Part shown: in pieces, positions 5,024-13,400 of the stretch | Numbering within the stretch: the stretch's first letter is position 1 | Layout of the letters: each line of letters begins with the position of its first letter | IMG/VR virus record: IMGVR_UViG_3300025759_000743 | Coordinates: 1 to 22,958 of that record | Reading direction: 5' to 3' (one strand) | Length of the DNA: 22,958 nucleotides | From: a virus | The notes under the pieces: model-generated | Told to the model about the DNA's origin: nothing | Databases searched by the model: none | Seen by the model: the letters and a program-made list of their open reading frames with translations, nothing else | Position numbers and translations under genes: made by a program

Positions 5024-5342
5024 AATATCAGTCGAACAAGAAATATTATATGGTAAGCTACTAAAAGAATCAGCTATTGCTATGGGTCAGGTAGGTAGAT
5101 TACCAGAGTTTAAAGTTTATCAAGCAACAGACAAATTAAACAATCAGAAAGCACAAGCGTATCAGATAATAAAAAATACTGGTGTAATAAATGCTTTACA
5201 ATTAGCAGAGAAAATGAACTTATCTAAACCTGATCACGCTAGAAATATTATTCAGAAATTAATTAGAGATAATAAAGTTGAAAGAGTTAAAAGAATTATA
5301 AGAGATTTCTATCCATACTCAGGGTATAAGATAAAACAATGA
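4998..5342 (+). CDS. Winged-helix-like hypothetical protein (114 aa)
   Basis: ATG 4998 follows GGAGAAAGATA, a good ribosome site inside the end of the nuclease gene. The first half is helical and polar. Residues 53-110 look like a winged helix: QAYQIIKNTGVINALQLAEK, then NLSKPDHARNIIQKLIRDNK and a basic beta-wing-like VERVKRIIRDFY...GYKI end. It probably binds DNA or protein in regulation or replication; I do not recognise a named family. Its stop overlaps the next start (ATGA at 5339-5342). Confidence 0.6.
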   Translation: MKATQQQFKISVEQEILYGKLLKESAIAMGQVGRLPEFKVYQATDKLNNQKAQAYQIIKNTGVINALQLAEKMNLSKPDHARNIIQKLIRDNKVERVKRIIRDFYPYSGYKIKQ

Positions 5343-5539
5343 CTGACCTTACAATAGAAAAATTTTTAAGACGAATGGATAAAGCCAACGTAGCTAACAA
5401 TGGCTTTCCATACGACAGAGTAATAACAAGCGATAAGTTCTTAGTTAAGTTAGGTCGAGAGGTGGGTGACTTAGTTAACCTAGTTCTTATACTTAATGAT
5501 GAGCTGGAAAGAATAAGAAAAAATTCTATTGATATTTAA
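5339..5539 (+). CDS. Hypothetical protein, last gene of the rightward block (66 aa)
   Basis: The 66-residue protein starts at ATG 5339, overlapping the preceding stop. It has a basic, polar N-terminal half and a hydrophobic helix near the end (VGDLVNLVLILNDELERIRK). The family is unknown and no catalytic motif is visible. It is the final rightward gene; its last 14 nt overlap the end of the leftward gene 5526-5744. No terminator separates the two converging operons, so read-through RNA from both strands could meet here. Confidence 0.6.
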   Translation: MTDLTIEKFLRRMDKANVANNGFPYDRVITSDKFLVKLGREVGDLVNLVLILNDELERIRKNSIDI

Positions 5540-5744
5540 ATTTTTCTCTGACTTTAATACACTGGCAGTCTATAAAAAATAAATCACCATCTTTTTTTTC
5601 AATAGCATTAGCCATAGAATACACAGCAGTCTTAATGTTAGCTTCACATTTTTCTCTGCTTGACTCAGCTACAGGTGGAACCCAAGCACGACACATCTCA
5701 CCAGTAGCAAACGTAGCACAATACACCATAGCCATAATCCACAT
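5526..5744 (-). CDS. Small membrane or exported protein (72 aa)
   Basis: The ATG at 5744 overlaps the stop of the phosphoesterase gene (TAATG). A TTG at 5753 is a weaker alternative. The N-terminus is strongly hydrophobic (MWIMAMVYCATFATG) and is followed by a polar stretch with four more cysteines: one soon after the hydrophobic part (EMC), one in the middle (REKC), and a C-x-C pair near the C-terminus (DCQC). It looks like a signal peptide or single membrane anchor with a short periplasmic domain that could form disulfides. No clear lipobox is seen. Being last in the late operon, it could be lysis- or envelope-related, but there is no direct evidence. Confidence 0.6.
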   Translation of the reverse strand: MWIMAMVYCATFATGEMCRAWVPPVAESSREKCEANIKTAVYSMANAIEKKDGDLFFIDCQCIKVREKFKYQ

Positions 5745-6847
5745 TATAAACAAACCTTTATACGACTAACTTCACCCTCTTGTTTATGATATGTAATCCC
5801 CTGCATCTGTGACCTACTGCTGTAAGCATGGCTAGAAGCATAGGAGTCTTTACCTGTTACAGCTCTGAGTTGCTCAACAAGTACGCCACCTATCTCACGC
5901 ATCATTGTGTGGTGTAGGTGTCCAGTAAAATAAAATCTGTGTTTAGTTCTGCCCCATATCTCAGGCCAAGCATCAGCCATATGCAACACAAGCCTATCTG
6001 CTTTTGCTTTGTCTCCGTGGTGCGCGGCAATCATGACACTTCCAAACTCATGCACGAAGAAATCAGCAGCGGTTTGTTCCACAGTCACTCTAGTATTATT
6101 TTTGTAACGCTCTGCCATTGCAAACATCACAGCCAAATAAGAAGTCTCGTTGTGATTACCACGCAATACCCTGCATATAACTTGCTCATGTTTTTGCAAC
6201 GCACAATCAATCGCAGATGCCAACGCAGATATTGCACACCTCAGTGCATAAAAAAATCTTTCGGATACATCAAGTGGATGTTTACTTCTAGGAGTTTGTG
6301 CGTTGTTGTCATCAGCGTGGGTTAAATCACCAACATCTAATATCAAAGCATACTTAGAATTAGGTGAGCTAGATACACACTTAGCCATACCAGTTTTAAT
6401 TCTATCTACTGCAATGTCAGAGTTATACTCAGCACCTGTCTCTTCAGCGTGCGCTCTCATGCCTATGTGTGCATCAGCTATAGGGTAGAGTGTAAGTAAG
6501 TTGTCCTCAGAAAAGCTTGGGGATTTTATTATTGGGCAAAGAACAATACCATTTATTATATCTCGTATTGATTCCGCTATATCATTGGTATCAATCTTAT
6601 CTATTTCATTTCTAAAATATAAACTAACGTCGTCAGTCTTAATCCAGCCAGAGTGTACAGCATTTATGTTAGCCATACCTGTTTCAGTCATGGCATACTT
6701 AATACCATCATCAGCTTCTTCATATTTTTTTGCTGAATTAATTCTGTGTCTTAGAGCAGAGCGACTAATGCCTAAAGCCTTTGCCGCTTTGACTTGACTT
6801 CCGTATTTAACAACAGCATCAAGTGCTTCTTGTTGTTTTGATGTCAC
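5744..6847 (-). CDS. HTH-metallophosphoesterase fusion protein (367 aa)
   Basis: Residues 12-40 form a helix-turn-helix (GSQVKAAKALGISRSALRHR). Residues 118-330 hold a full calcineurin-type metallophosphatase set: DAHIG (D125, H127), GDLTH (D174), RGNHNE (N231, H232), AAHHGD (H276, H277) and TGHLHH (H310, H312). Such enzymes use two metal ions to cut phosphodiesters; Mre11/SbcD-like nucleases share the motifs, and HTH fusions of this type occur in T7-like and marine phages. It may be a DNA-end nuclease or nucleotide phosphodiesterase. The start is GTG 6847, overlapping the stop of the upstream microprotein gene (GTGA). It is translated with the late operon. Confidence 0.85.
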   Translation of the reverse strand: MTSKQQEALDAVVKYGSQVKAAKALGISRSALRHRINSAKKYEEADDGIKYAMTETGMANINAVHSGWIKTDDVSLYFRNEIDKIDTNDIAESIRDIINGIVLCPIIKSPSFSEDNLLTLYPIADAHIGMRAHAEETGAEYNSDIAVDRIKTGMAKCVSSSPNSKYALILDVGDLTHADDNNAQTPRSKHPLDVSERFFYALRCAISALASAIDCALQKHEQVICRVLRGNHNETSYLAVMFAMAERYKNNTRVTVEQTAADFFVHEFGSVMIAAHHGDKAKADRLVLHMADAWPEIWGRTKHRFYFTGHLHHTMMREIGGVLVEQLRAVTGKDSYASSHAYSSRSQMQGITYHKQEGEVSRIKVCL

Positions 6848-6927
6848 TTACGTTCCTTACAAATACACTTGTCTACACAAGCACATGTGTCTTTGCATAT
6901 ACATTTACCATTACATTTGCAAGTCAT
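6844..6927 (-). CDS. Cysteine-rich CxC-repeat microprotein, metallothionein-like (27 aa)
   Basis: The 27-residue protein has eight cysteines at 3, 5, 9, 11, 15, 17, 21 and 23: four C-x-C motifs exactly six residues apart, with lysine and aspartate between and a basic C-terminus. This is what a metal-cluster (metallothionein-like) peptide looks like; Zn, Cu or Cd binding is inference. ATG 6927 comes one base after the stop of the upstream gene (TAG-C-ATG) with AGGA about 7 nt upstream. Its TGA overlaps the GTG start of the phosphoesterase (GTGA). It fills the only gap in this operon. It is too short for routine gene callers and may be unannotated in related phages. Confidence 0.72.
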   Translation of the reverse strand: MTCKCNGKCICKDTCACVDKCICKERK

Positions 6928-6928
6928 G

Positions 6929-7603
6929 CTAATTTCCTACCAATGGATTGTTAAGTGCCTTCATAATTTTATTGTCTAAATTAGTTTCAAGTGTATCTAT
7001 TTTCTCATCAAGCCTATCTACCTTTGCATCAATTCTAATTTCAAATGCACTGATAATATCTCTGATTGTTTTAACATTAGCCGCGCTTGCAGTGTTAACA
7101 TCCTCAACTGATTTCCTATTGCGCTGCTCTTGTTTATCTAGGTTGTCTGTTTGTTTATCTAGCTGTGACTCAACAGAATTTTCTACATCTCTTAACTCAG
7201 TAGCTTGTTTATCTAGCTGGGATTCTAGCTGTGAGTTAATCAAAGTCATATCTTCTTTCAGCTCCATCTTAAGATCATACACATCTGTTTGTAGTGTAGC
7301 TACAATATCTTTAATACCATTGACCTGCTCTCTAACTACTTGGTTCATTAGATCATCAGCTTCTTTTAAATTGTTAAACTCAGTAGCTATAATCTCTAAC
7401 TCATTGTGTACCATAGTAATGTGGTTATCTATGTGGCTCAGATCAGGACTAACAAACTTAGCTATCTTAGATTCCATGTTAAGATAACGTTGGTAAACTT
7501 CAAAGCCACCCCACAAACCACCAATCAATGTACCAAGCAGCGGAACAATAAGTAATAACTTTGAGCCACCTACTTTAATTCCCTTGTATTCTACTTCTGC
7601 CAT
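6929..7603 (-). CDS. Membrane-anchored coiled-coil protein (224 aa)
   Basis: Residues 15-32 form one hydrophobic segment (KLLLIVPLLGTLIGGLWGG), preceded by a short basic cytoplasm-like part and followed by a long acidic coiled coil (about 43-220) rich in Leu, Asp, Lys and Glu in heptad-like spacing. The LDKQ motif recurs at 130-133, 148-151 and 155-158, encoded by three copies of a 12-nt direct repeat (7130-7141, 7151-7162, 7205-7216). The layout resembles spanin-like or cell-envelope stalk proteins, but no family is recognised. ATG 7603 has GGAGAG upstream and overlaps the exported-protein gene by 13 nt. Confidence 0.7.
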   Translation of the reverse strand: MAEVEYKGIKVGGSKLLLIVPLLGTLIGGLWGGFEVYQRYLNMESKIAKFVSPDLSHIDNHITMVHNELEIIATEFNNLKEADDLMNQVVREQVNGIKDIVATLQTDVYDLKMELKEDMTLINSQLESQLDKQATELRDVENSVESQLDKQTDNLDKQEQRNRKSVEDVNTASAANVKTIRDIISAFEIRIDAKVDRLDEKIDTLETNLDNKIMKALNNPLVGN

Positions 7604-9183
7604 GTGACTCTCCTATCGTACTGAGTATCTATTAATCTATCCATCTTAGCATTGCTTCCACCAAACATAACAAAAGAAGCCAAACCATTATCTAAAATCT
7701 CTGTGTCTTTAATTGTAGTAGTAGGAAAAAACCCTTGAGTATCCTGTATTACTTGCTGATCATCAAAGAAAGACTTAGTGTTACCTAGAACTTGCATTAC
7801 TAATAGGGTTTTTATCTGGTTAGTATTATCATACTTACCTTTATCACCCATCTTAGTTAGAATTTTTTTGGCGGCTGTCTGTTGTTTATCTTTTACAGTG
7901 TTACTCTTTTCCACTTTAGCGTCCTGCTTAGAATCTTGGTCTTCGCTCTTTGCTTCTTCCTGATTTTTTTCTGGTTCTTTGTTAGGTTTTGGCTCTTCTT
8001 GTTTAGTTTCTTTTTGTACATTCTCTACCGTTTCCTCTGGCTCTGGTTCAGATTCTGGTTGCGGCTCAGCTTTTGGTTTAGGTTCTAGCTTAACTTCTGC
8101 AACCTCCACCTCTTCTACTTCCATAGAGACTTCAACAACTTCTATCTCTACCTCTGCTTCTACACTGTCAAAGCTTTCTACTTCTGGTACATCAAATTCT
8201 TCTATGCTTACATCTATTTCAAGCTCAACACTTTCATAGTTAACCTCTACATCTGGTAAGTCTATAGGTATTATTTCTATCTCACCTTCTGGTGTGACAG
8301 TAATGTCATTGTTATCTAGTATGTTTTCTATTACCTCAATGACTGTATCATCTATTGTAACATCAAGAGCTACAAACAATTCCATTGTAGTTACATGGTA
8401 ATCAATAATAGTTTGGATAGCATTGTAGATAACATTAATACTTACGTTATCAAACAGCGCGTAGTTCATTGACACACCTAGATTTCTACCACCAATCTCA
8501 ACAGTCATAGAAGTTAAACCACCTGAAAAATCAAACCCACCAGTATATGTTTGAAACCCTGACTCAACACCACTAGCTGAGAGTATATCAGTACCAGAGA
8601 AAGCAACACCATCTTCATTGTTACCTGTGATGTGTATGTAAACACTATCTTCTTTATCGTTCTTATCTACATCTATAGAGTAGGTAGTTCTACCTCCCTT
8701 AGTTACAGGATTAGTAAGACTACTAGGAGGAGTAATGGTTTGGACATAAGTAGTACCAACATTTTTGACACCTTGTTTTGTTGTGAATGACCCTGTTCCG
8801 TTTATACCAGCACACCTGCCTGAGTTTTCTATGCCCCTACAAGCTTCACCAGTGGGCATACTAGCTGGCCCTTGCCCACCCCAGTCCTGATCCATATCGC
8901 CTTCGTACCGCTCTTGTACGAACTCTGAGTCGCTATGAAGTATATCACCACTGTCAACATTAGTTACTATTGTAGTTTCTACTGTCTCAGTAGTAGTAAT
9001 AATAGTAGTAACACCATCAGGTTCTTGGATAACCTCTTCCTCGATTAGAGTATCTATTATAACAGAAGTTTCTGATGGAGTGCATAACCCAACAACCCCT
9101 GATGGGCATGAATCTATAGTAACCTCATTACTATCTGCTAGCAGTGGGCTAGCTAAGAAAAGTAATGGGATTAACTGTTTCAT
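7591..9183 (-). CDS. Exported acidic phage protein with signal peptide (530 aa)
   Basis: The N-terminus (MKQLIPLLFLASPLLADSN) is a clear signal peptide; cleavage near residue 16 is expected. A Thr-rich linker follows, then a Cys-containing segment (C26, C34, C115, C124), a beta-rich region at about 140-275 (SVYIHITGNN, SMTVEIGGRNLG), and a very acidic low-complexity linker (about 285-435; Glu, Pro, Val, Lys). The compact C-terminal domain (about 440-530) ends in a GGSNAKMDRLIDTQYDR segment. I recall similar GGSD-type tails in marine phage proteins but know no function. Export by an infected cell is predicted; a surface, adsorption-blocking or virion role is inference. Confidence 0.75.
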   Translation of the reverse strand: MKQLIPLLFLASPLLADSNEVTIDSCPSGVVGLCTPSETSVIIDTLIEEEVIQEPDGVTTIITTTETVETTIVTNVDSGDILHSDSEFVQERYEGDMDQDWGGQGPASMPTGEACRGIENSGRCAGINGTGSFTTKQGVKNVGTTYVQTITPPSSLTNPVTKGGRTTYSIDVDKNDKEDSVYIHITGNNEDGVAFSGTDILSASGVESGFQTYTGGFDFSGGLTSMTVEIGGRNLGVSMNYALFDNVSINVIYNAIQTIIDYHVTTMELFVALDVTIDDTVIEVIENILDNNDITVTPEGEIEIIPIDLPDVEVNYESVELEIDVSIEEFDVPEVESFDSVEAEVEIEVVEVSMEVEEVEVAEVKLEPKPKAEPQPESEPEPEETVENVQKETKQEEPKPNKEPEKNQEEAKSEDQDSKQDAKVEKSNTVKDKQQTAAKKILTKMGDKGKYDNTNQIKTLLVMQVLGNTKSFFDDQQVIQDTQGFFPTTTIKDTEILDNGLASFVMFGGSNAKMDRLIDTQYDRRVTWQK

Positions 9184-9791
9184 TTTTTTGGATTAAATAA
9201 TTTTTTAAAGAACTCTTTAGCTTTTTTTCTACCTTCTTCTTGTGCGCGTAAAAGCTCTTGCTGTTCTCTTTCTAACTCTGCTGCTCTTTTTATTCTAAGT
9301 CTTGCCCTTTGTTCTTTAGCTAAAATAACTTTCATTTCAGCACCATCTGGTATTTGAGCTACGTCATTCTCCCATGCTTCTTTAGCATCAAGCCCAATCA
9401 ATCCTTTGTATGGAGGGAAAGTACCAGCAAACCACATAGCATCAAACACTCTTGGGTCTTGTGATAATAAAGCAACACTAGCTACTTTCATCCCCATTCC
9501 ATAGAGTGACCTAGCTAGTTTTATTCTTTCACAGTTTAAATCTACTGTTGTTTGTCCAGAGCTGATGCCAATTCTTAAAGATTGCACAGAGCCAGAGTAA
9601 CCAGACCTACATATGTCAGAGTTATTAACTACCACACTAGGTGAGTTAGCAGTAGGTGGAGTTTTATCTACTGAAGTAACTACTGTTGATGTAACAGTAT
9701 TAGTATCAGCGGCATATGCTAAAGGAACTAACACTATTAAAAATAATAGTGATACAAATACCCAGCTTATTACTAAAAAACTTTTCTTCAT
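9180..9791 (-). CDS. Exported phage protein with signal peptide and C-terminal coiled coil (203 aa)
   Basis: Residues 1-27 are a classic signal peptide (basic MKKS start, long hydrophobic core, AYA cleavage motif). The mature part opens with a Thr/Val-rich linker. A domain with only two cysteines, C61 and C87, probably disulfide-bonded, continues into LYGMGMKVASVALLSQDPRVFDAMW, a pattern I recall from marine phage proteins of unknown function. The C-terminal 50 residues are a basic coiled coil (LERE...EEGRKK...). ATG 9791 overlaps the previous stop (TAATG). The product is probably periplasmic. It pairs by position with the 530-residue exported protein, to which it is coupled by ATGA. Confidence 0.75.
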   Translation of the reverse strand: MKKSFLVISWVFVSLLFLIVLVPLAYAADTNTVTSTVVTSVDKTPPTANSPSVVVNNSDICRSGYSGSVQSLRIGISSGQTTVDLNCERIKLARSLYGMGMKVASVALLSQDPRVFDAMWFAGTFPPYKGLIGLDAKEAWENDVAQIPDGAEMKVILAKEQRARLRIKRAAELEREQQELLRAQEEGRKKAKEFFKKLFNPKK

Positions 9792-10036
9792 TAGGATGCA
9801 GTGTAACCTTTACCTGCTGTAATTGCATTGGTGGTTGCTGTCATAGACTCGCTACCCCAATCTGACTTAGCTTTCATTAGCTCAAGGTGCGCTACATTTC
9901 TGTCTACACAATCTTGTCTTTCTTCTTTTGCTTCATCAGCCATACGGTTACCAGCTATCACAGCAGTAATAAGGTCTATTGAGTGACCCATTGCTGTGTA
10001 GTCTTGTGCTAGTTCTTCTGTTGTTCTGTCTGTCAT
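9791..10036 (-). CDS. Small phage protein downstream of the tail fibre (81 aa)
   Basis: The 81-residue soluble protein starts at ATG 10036 with AAGGA about 8 nt upstream, five bases after the fibre gene stop. The motif DCVDRNVAHLELMKAKSDWGSE (about residues 42-63), followed by a short Thr-Ala rich helix, resembles small proteins I recall near fibre genes in other marine phages. Function is unknown; an association with the fibre, such as assembly, would be inference from position. Its stop overlaps the start of the exported 203-residue protein (TAATG). Confidence 0.7.
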   Translation of the reverse strand: MTDRTTEELAQDYTAMGHSIDLITAVIAGNRMADEAKEERQDCVDRNVAHLELMKAKSDWGSESMTATTNAITAGKGYTAS

Positions 10037-10041
10037 TTTAT

Positions 10042-10413
10042 TTATCCTTCTAGTGTTGCTATGCGAGCGAGTGCCGCATCTAATGCTGTTGATAATTCTT
10101 GTACTGCTTTAGTTAATACTGGTATTAATGCTGCTTCTGCTACTTCTTGAGAGCCATCTTCTCTGTCATCCCACAATTTAAAACCATCTTTAATGCCGCT
10201 ATCAGCATCTATAGCGGTCTTAACTTCTTGAGCAATAAAGCCGTGGTTAGTGTTTGAGTTTTTAAAGACATCTGTTGAGCCAGCTTTATAAGCTCTAAAT
10301 GTTTCGGGAAGTTCTCCAAGATTTTTATACTTAAAGGTACGAGGTTTTAAAGCATTAATAAATGACAACCCTGCTGTAGAATCTACAATGTCTTTTTTGT
10401 AGCGTTCATCTGA
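10042..10413 (-). other. Peptidase S74 / intramolecular chaperone domain of the fibre
   Basis: The domain opens with SDERYKK, has the PRTFKYKNLG and NHGFIAQEV landmarks, and ends in a short helical tail (ALDAALARIATLEG). In the family a Ser-Lys pair cleaves the chaperone from the mature fibre after trimer folding. Cleavage before S1183 would leave a mature fibre of 1182 residues. Residues match by pattern; cleavage is inferred. Confidence 0.88.
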
Positions 10414-13400
10414 TACTGTTGACCATGTTGTATTACCGTGTGCTGCTCTAATATCATTAGCACCAACCCCAAGTGTTGTGTAACTAGCTTCTGCGGCTAT
10501 ATCATGACCAAAACCATTTGCGCTACTTGTACCGACTGCTGTTGTATCAGTGTAAGAACCTACGAGAGTATTTTCGCTACCTGTAGTAGTAAGTGTGCTA
10601 TGTGAGGCTGAGTTATAACCTATATAAACATTTGCGCTACCTGTGGTGACTTGACTTCCAGCACCATAACCATGACATGTGTTATAGTCTGCGTCTGTAA
10701 GATTACTTAAAGCATAAGCTCCACTTGCGGCATTGCTATGTCCAACAGTGCAATCTTCTAGTGCCTTGTATCCAACAGCAGAGTTGCCAGCAGCAGTCGT
10801 GTTATTGCCTAATGCAAGGTAGCCAACAGCTACGTTATTAGCACCCGTTGTGTTGTCAAACATTGCTTGATATCCCACCGCAACATTAGTTCCAGCGGTA
10901 GTATTTTTATCTAAAGCATTAGTACCGACAGCAGTGTTTTGACTCCCTGTTGTGGTGTAATACATTGCCGCAGTTCCCAAGGCAACATTCTGTGTTCCAG
11001 TCGTGTTTGTAAATAAAGCATCTCTGCCGACTGCTGTGTTATGGTCTGCTGTAGTGGTATTTGCACCTGCGCCCTTACCAAAGAAAGAGTTGTCATCTCC
11101 TGTAGTTAAATCTGTACCAGCACTCAATCCAACAACAGTATTCTGTGCGCCTGTTGTGATTGCATCTCCAGCTTCAGTTCCAATAGCTACGTTTCCTGAC
11201 GATGTGGTAGCAGAGGCAAGAGCAGCAACTCCTAATGCTGTATTGTTTTGACCAGTTGTAAGCGCACCTCCTGCATTGTACCCCACAATCGCATTCCAAC
11301 TACCTGTAGTCATAGCATCACCTGCAAGACCACCAATTAGCGTGTTTTGTACGCCTGTGGTTACTGCATGACCCGAATTATACCCCACTGCTGTGTTGTT
11401 AGACGCTGTGGTGTTTGCGGTTAATGCCCTACTTCCTAAAGCGGTGTTATACGATCCCGTCGTAGTGCCACTTAAAGACCAATACCCTAAGGAGGCATTT
11501 TCTAAACCTGTTGTAATCGCATCACTTGCTAGTGCACCCACTGCGGTATTTTGTGCACCTGTAGTGTTTGCTCCTAAAGTTTCAAAACCAACTGCTGTGT
11601 TATTACTTGCCGTAGTATTAGCATACATAGCACCCTTACCTATTGCTGTGTTACTTGCGCCTGTACTGTTAGTCTGTAGTGTCTGTCTACCAACTGCTGT
11701 ATTGTTATCTGCTGTAGTATTTCCGTGTAAAGCACCCCAACCCACACCTGTATTGCTAGCACCTGTGGTGTTACTTGCTAATGACTGACTAAAGGCTGTG
11801 TTATAAGCACCTGTAGTGTTAGCATATAAAGCACCTTTTCCAACTCCTGTATTATAAGAAGCTGTGGTATTCGCCTGTAAAGCATCCTTTCCAACTGCAA
11901 CATTATCCGCACCAGTCGTAATAGAATCACCAGCAAGACCACCGATTAGGGTGTTGTTTGTGCCTGTGGTTACTGCATTACCTGCGGCAAAACCTACTGC
12001 TACGTTATAGTTGTCAGTAGCCGATGTGAAGTTTTGTGTACTTAAAGCTCCGTATCCAAGAGCAACTGCTCTGCTACCTAATGTATCAACGGCTAAAGAG
12101 TCATAACCTAGTGCTACATTATAATCAGCATCAGTAAGTGCATCACCAGCTAGGCCACCGATGAGGGTGTTTCTTACGCCTGTGGTTACGTTTAGACCTG
12201 AGTTATGCCCTACTGCAACATTAAAAGTATCTGTAGAAGTTGTAAAGTTTTGATTCCCTAGTGAATTATAACCTACTGCTACAGATTTACTACCTTTAGT
12301 ATCACCACTTAAAGCCCATCTACCTATAGCTACATTGTAATCTGCATCTGTAAGGGCATCTCCTGCGGCAAATCCCATTAACGTATTCTCTACACCAGTC
12401 GTTATTGCATAACCAGCATCGTATCCAATGGCTGTATTTCCAGCATTTACATCCCCTGCGTTTTGAGTAAGCAATGCTCTATACCCAACCGCAGTAGACC
12501 TAGAGGCAGTATCTTCTGTACTTAAAGCTCCATAACCTATTGCTGTATTGTTATCACCAGTAGTAATCGCAGTACCTGCTTCGTCACCCACAGCCACGTT
12601 GTAGTTACCGCCAGATGCTATTGAGTTACCTGCGTTAACACCTGCTCTAAAGTTAGATGTACCTGCTGAAGCAGTAATAATATCTGCACCATCTGCAAAG
12701 GTAACGTCTGCCGCAAAGTTAGCCGCACCATCTACATCTATAACATCAAGGTTACTTATTCCATCAATGTCTATGTTGCCAGATATGTCTAAACTTGCCG
12801 CCGCTATCTCACCAGATGCAGTAAGAGTAGTTATGTTAGGATTAGCACCACTACCAGCTAGCGTTGCCATGTCAGCAATTACAGTGCTAGTAGCAAGTAA
12901 ACTTAAATCCTCTACGATTGCACTTGTTGCTAGTAAATTTAGGTCAGTAACTATGTCGCTTGTTGCCAAGGTATTTAAATCACTTACAATGTCAGATGTG
13001 GCTAGTGTGTTTATATCACTTACTATATCAGAGGTAGCTAAGAGATTAAGGTCAGATACTATATCAGCAGTAGCTAAAGTATTTAGGTCAGACACTATGT
13101 CTGAAGTTGCTAAGAGAGCCATGTCAGCAACTATATCTGTGGTAGCTAGTATGTTTAAGTCAGCAACAATAGCACTTGTAGCTAGTGTATTCATATCAGC
13201 AATAACATCTGATGTAGCAAGCAATGCCATGTCAGCTATTACATCAGTAGTACCAAGCAATGCCATATCAGCAATAACATCACTAGCTGCTAAAGCATTT
13301 ACATTAGATATTGCACCTGCAACAGCCGTTACATTACTAGCAACTCCAGCTACTGTTGTTACATTACTAGCTATACCAGCAACTGTTGTAACATTAGCTG

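Noticed and set aside
6948-7487. 179-codon open frame on the plus strand
   Set aside because: It is antisense to the coiled-coil gene. The Ser/Leu-rich product is the usual shadow of a Glu/Lys/Asp-rich coding strand.
10555-12612. Repeats that could suggest a CRISPR array
   Set aside because: The units are contiguous, in frame, diverged and translate as a fibre shaft; there are no unique spacers.
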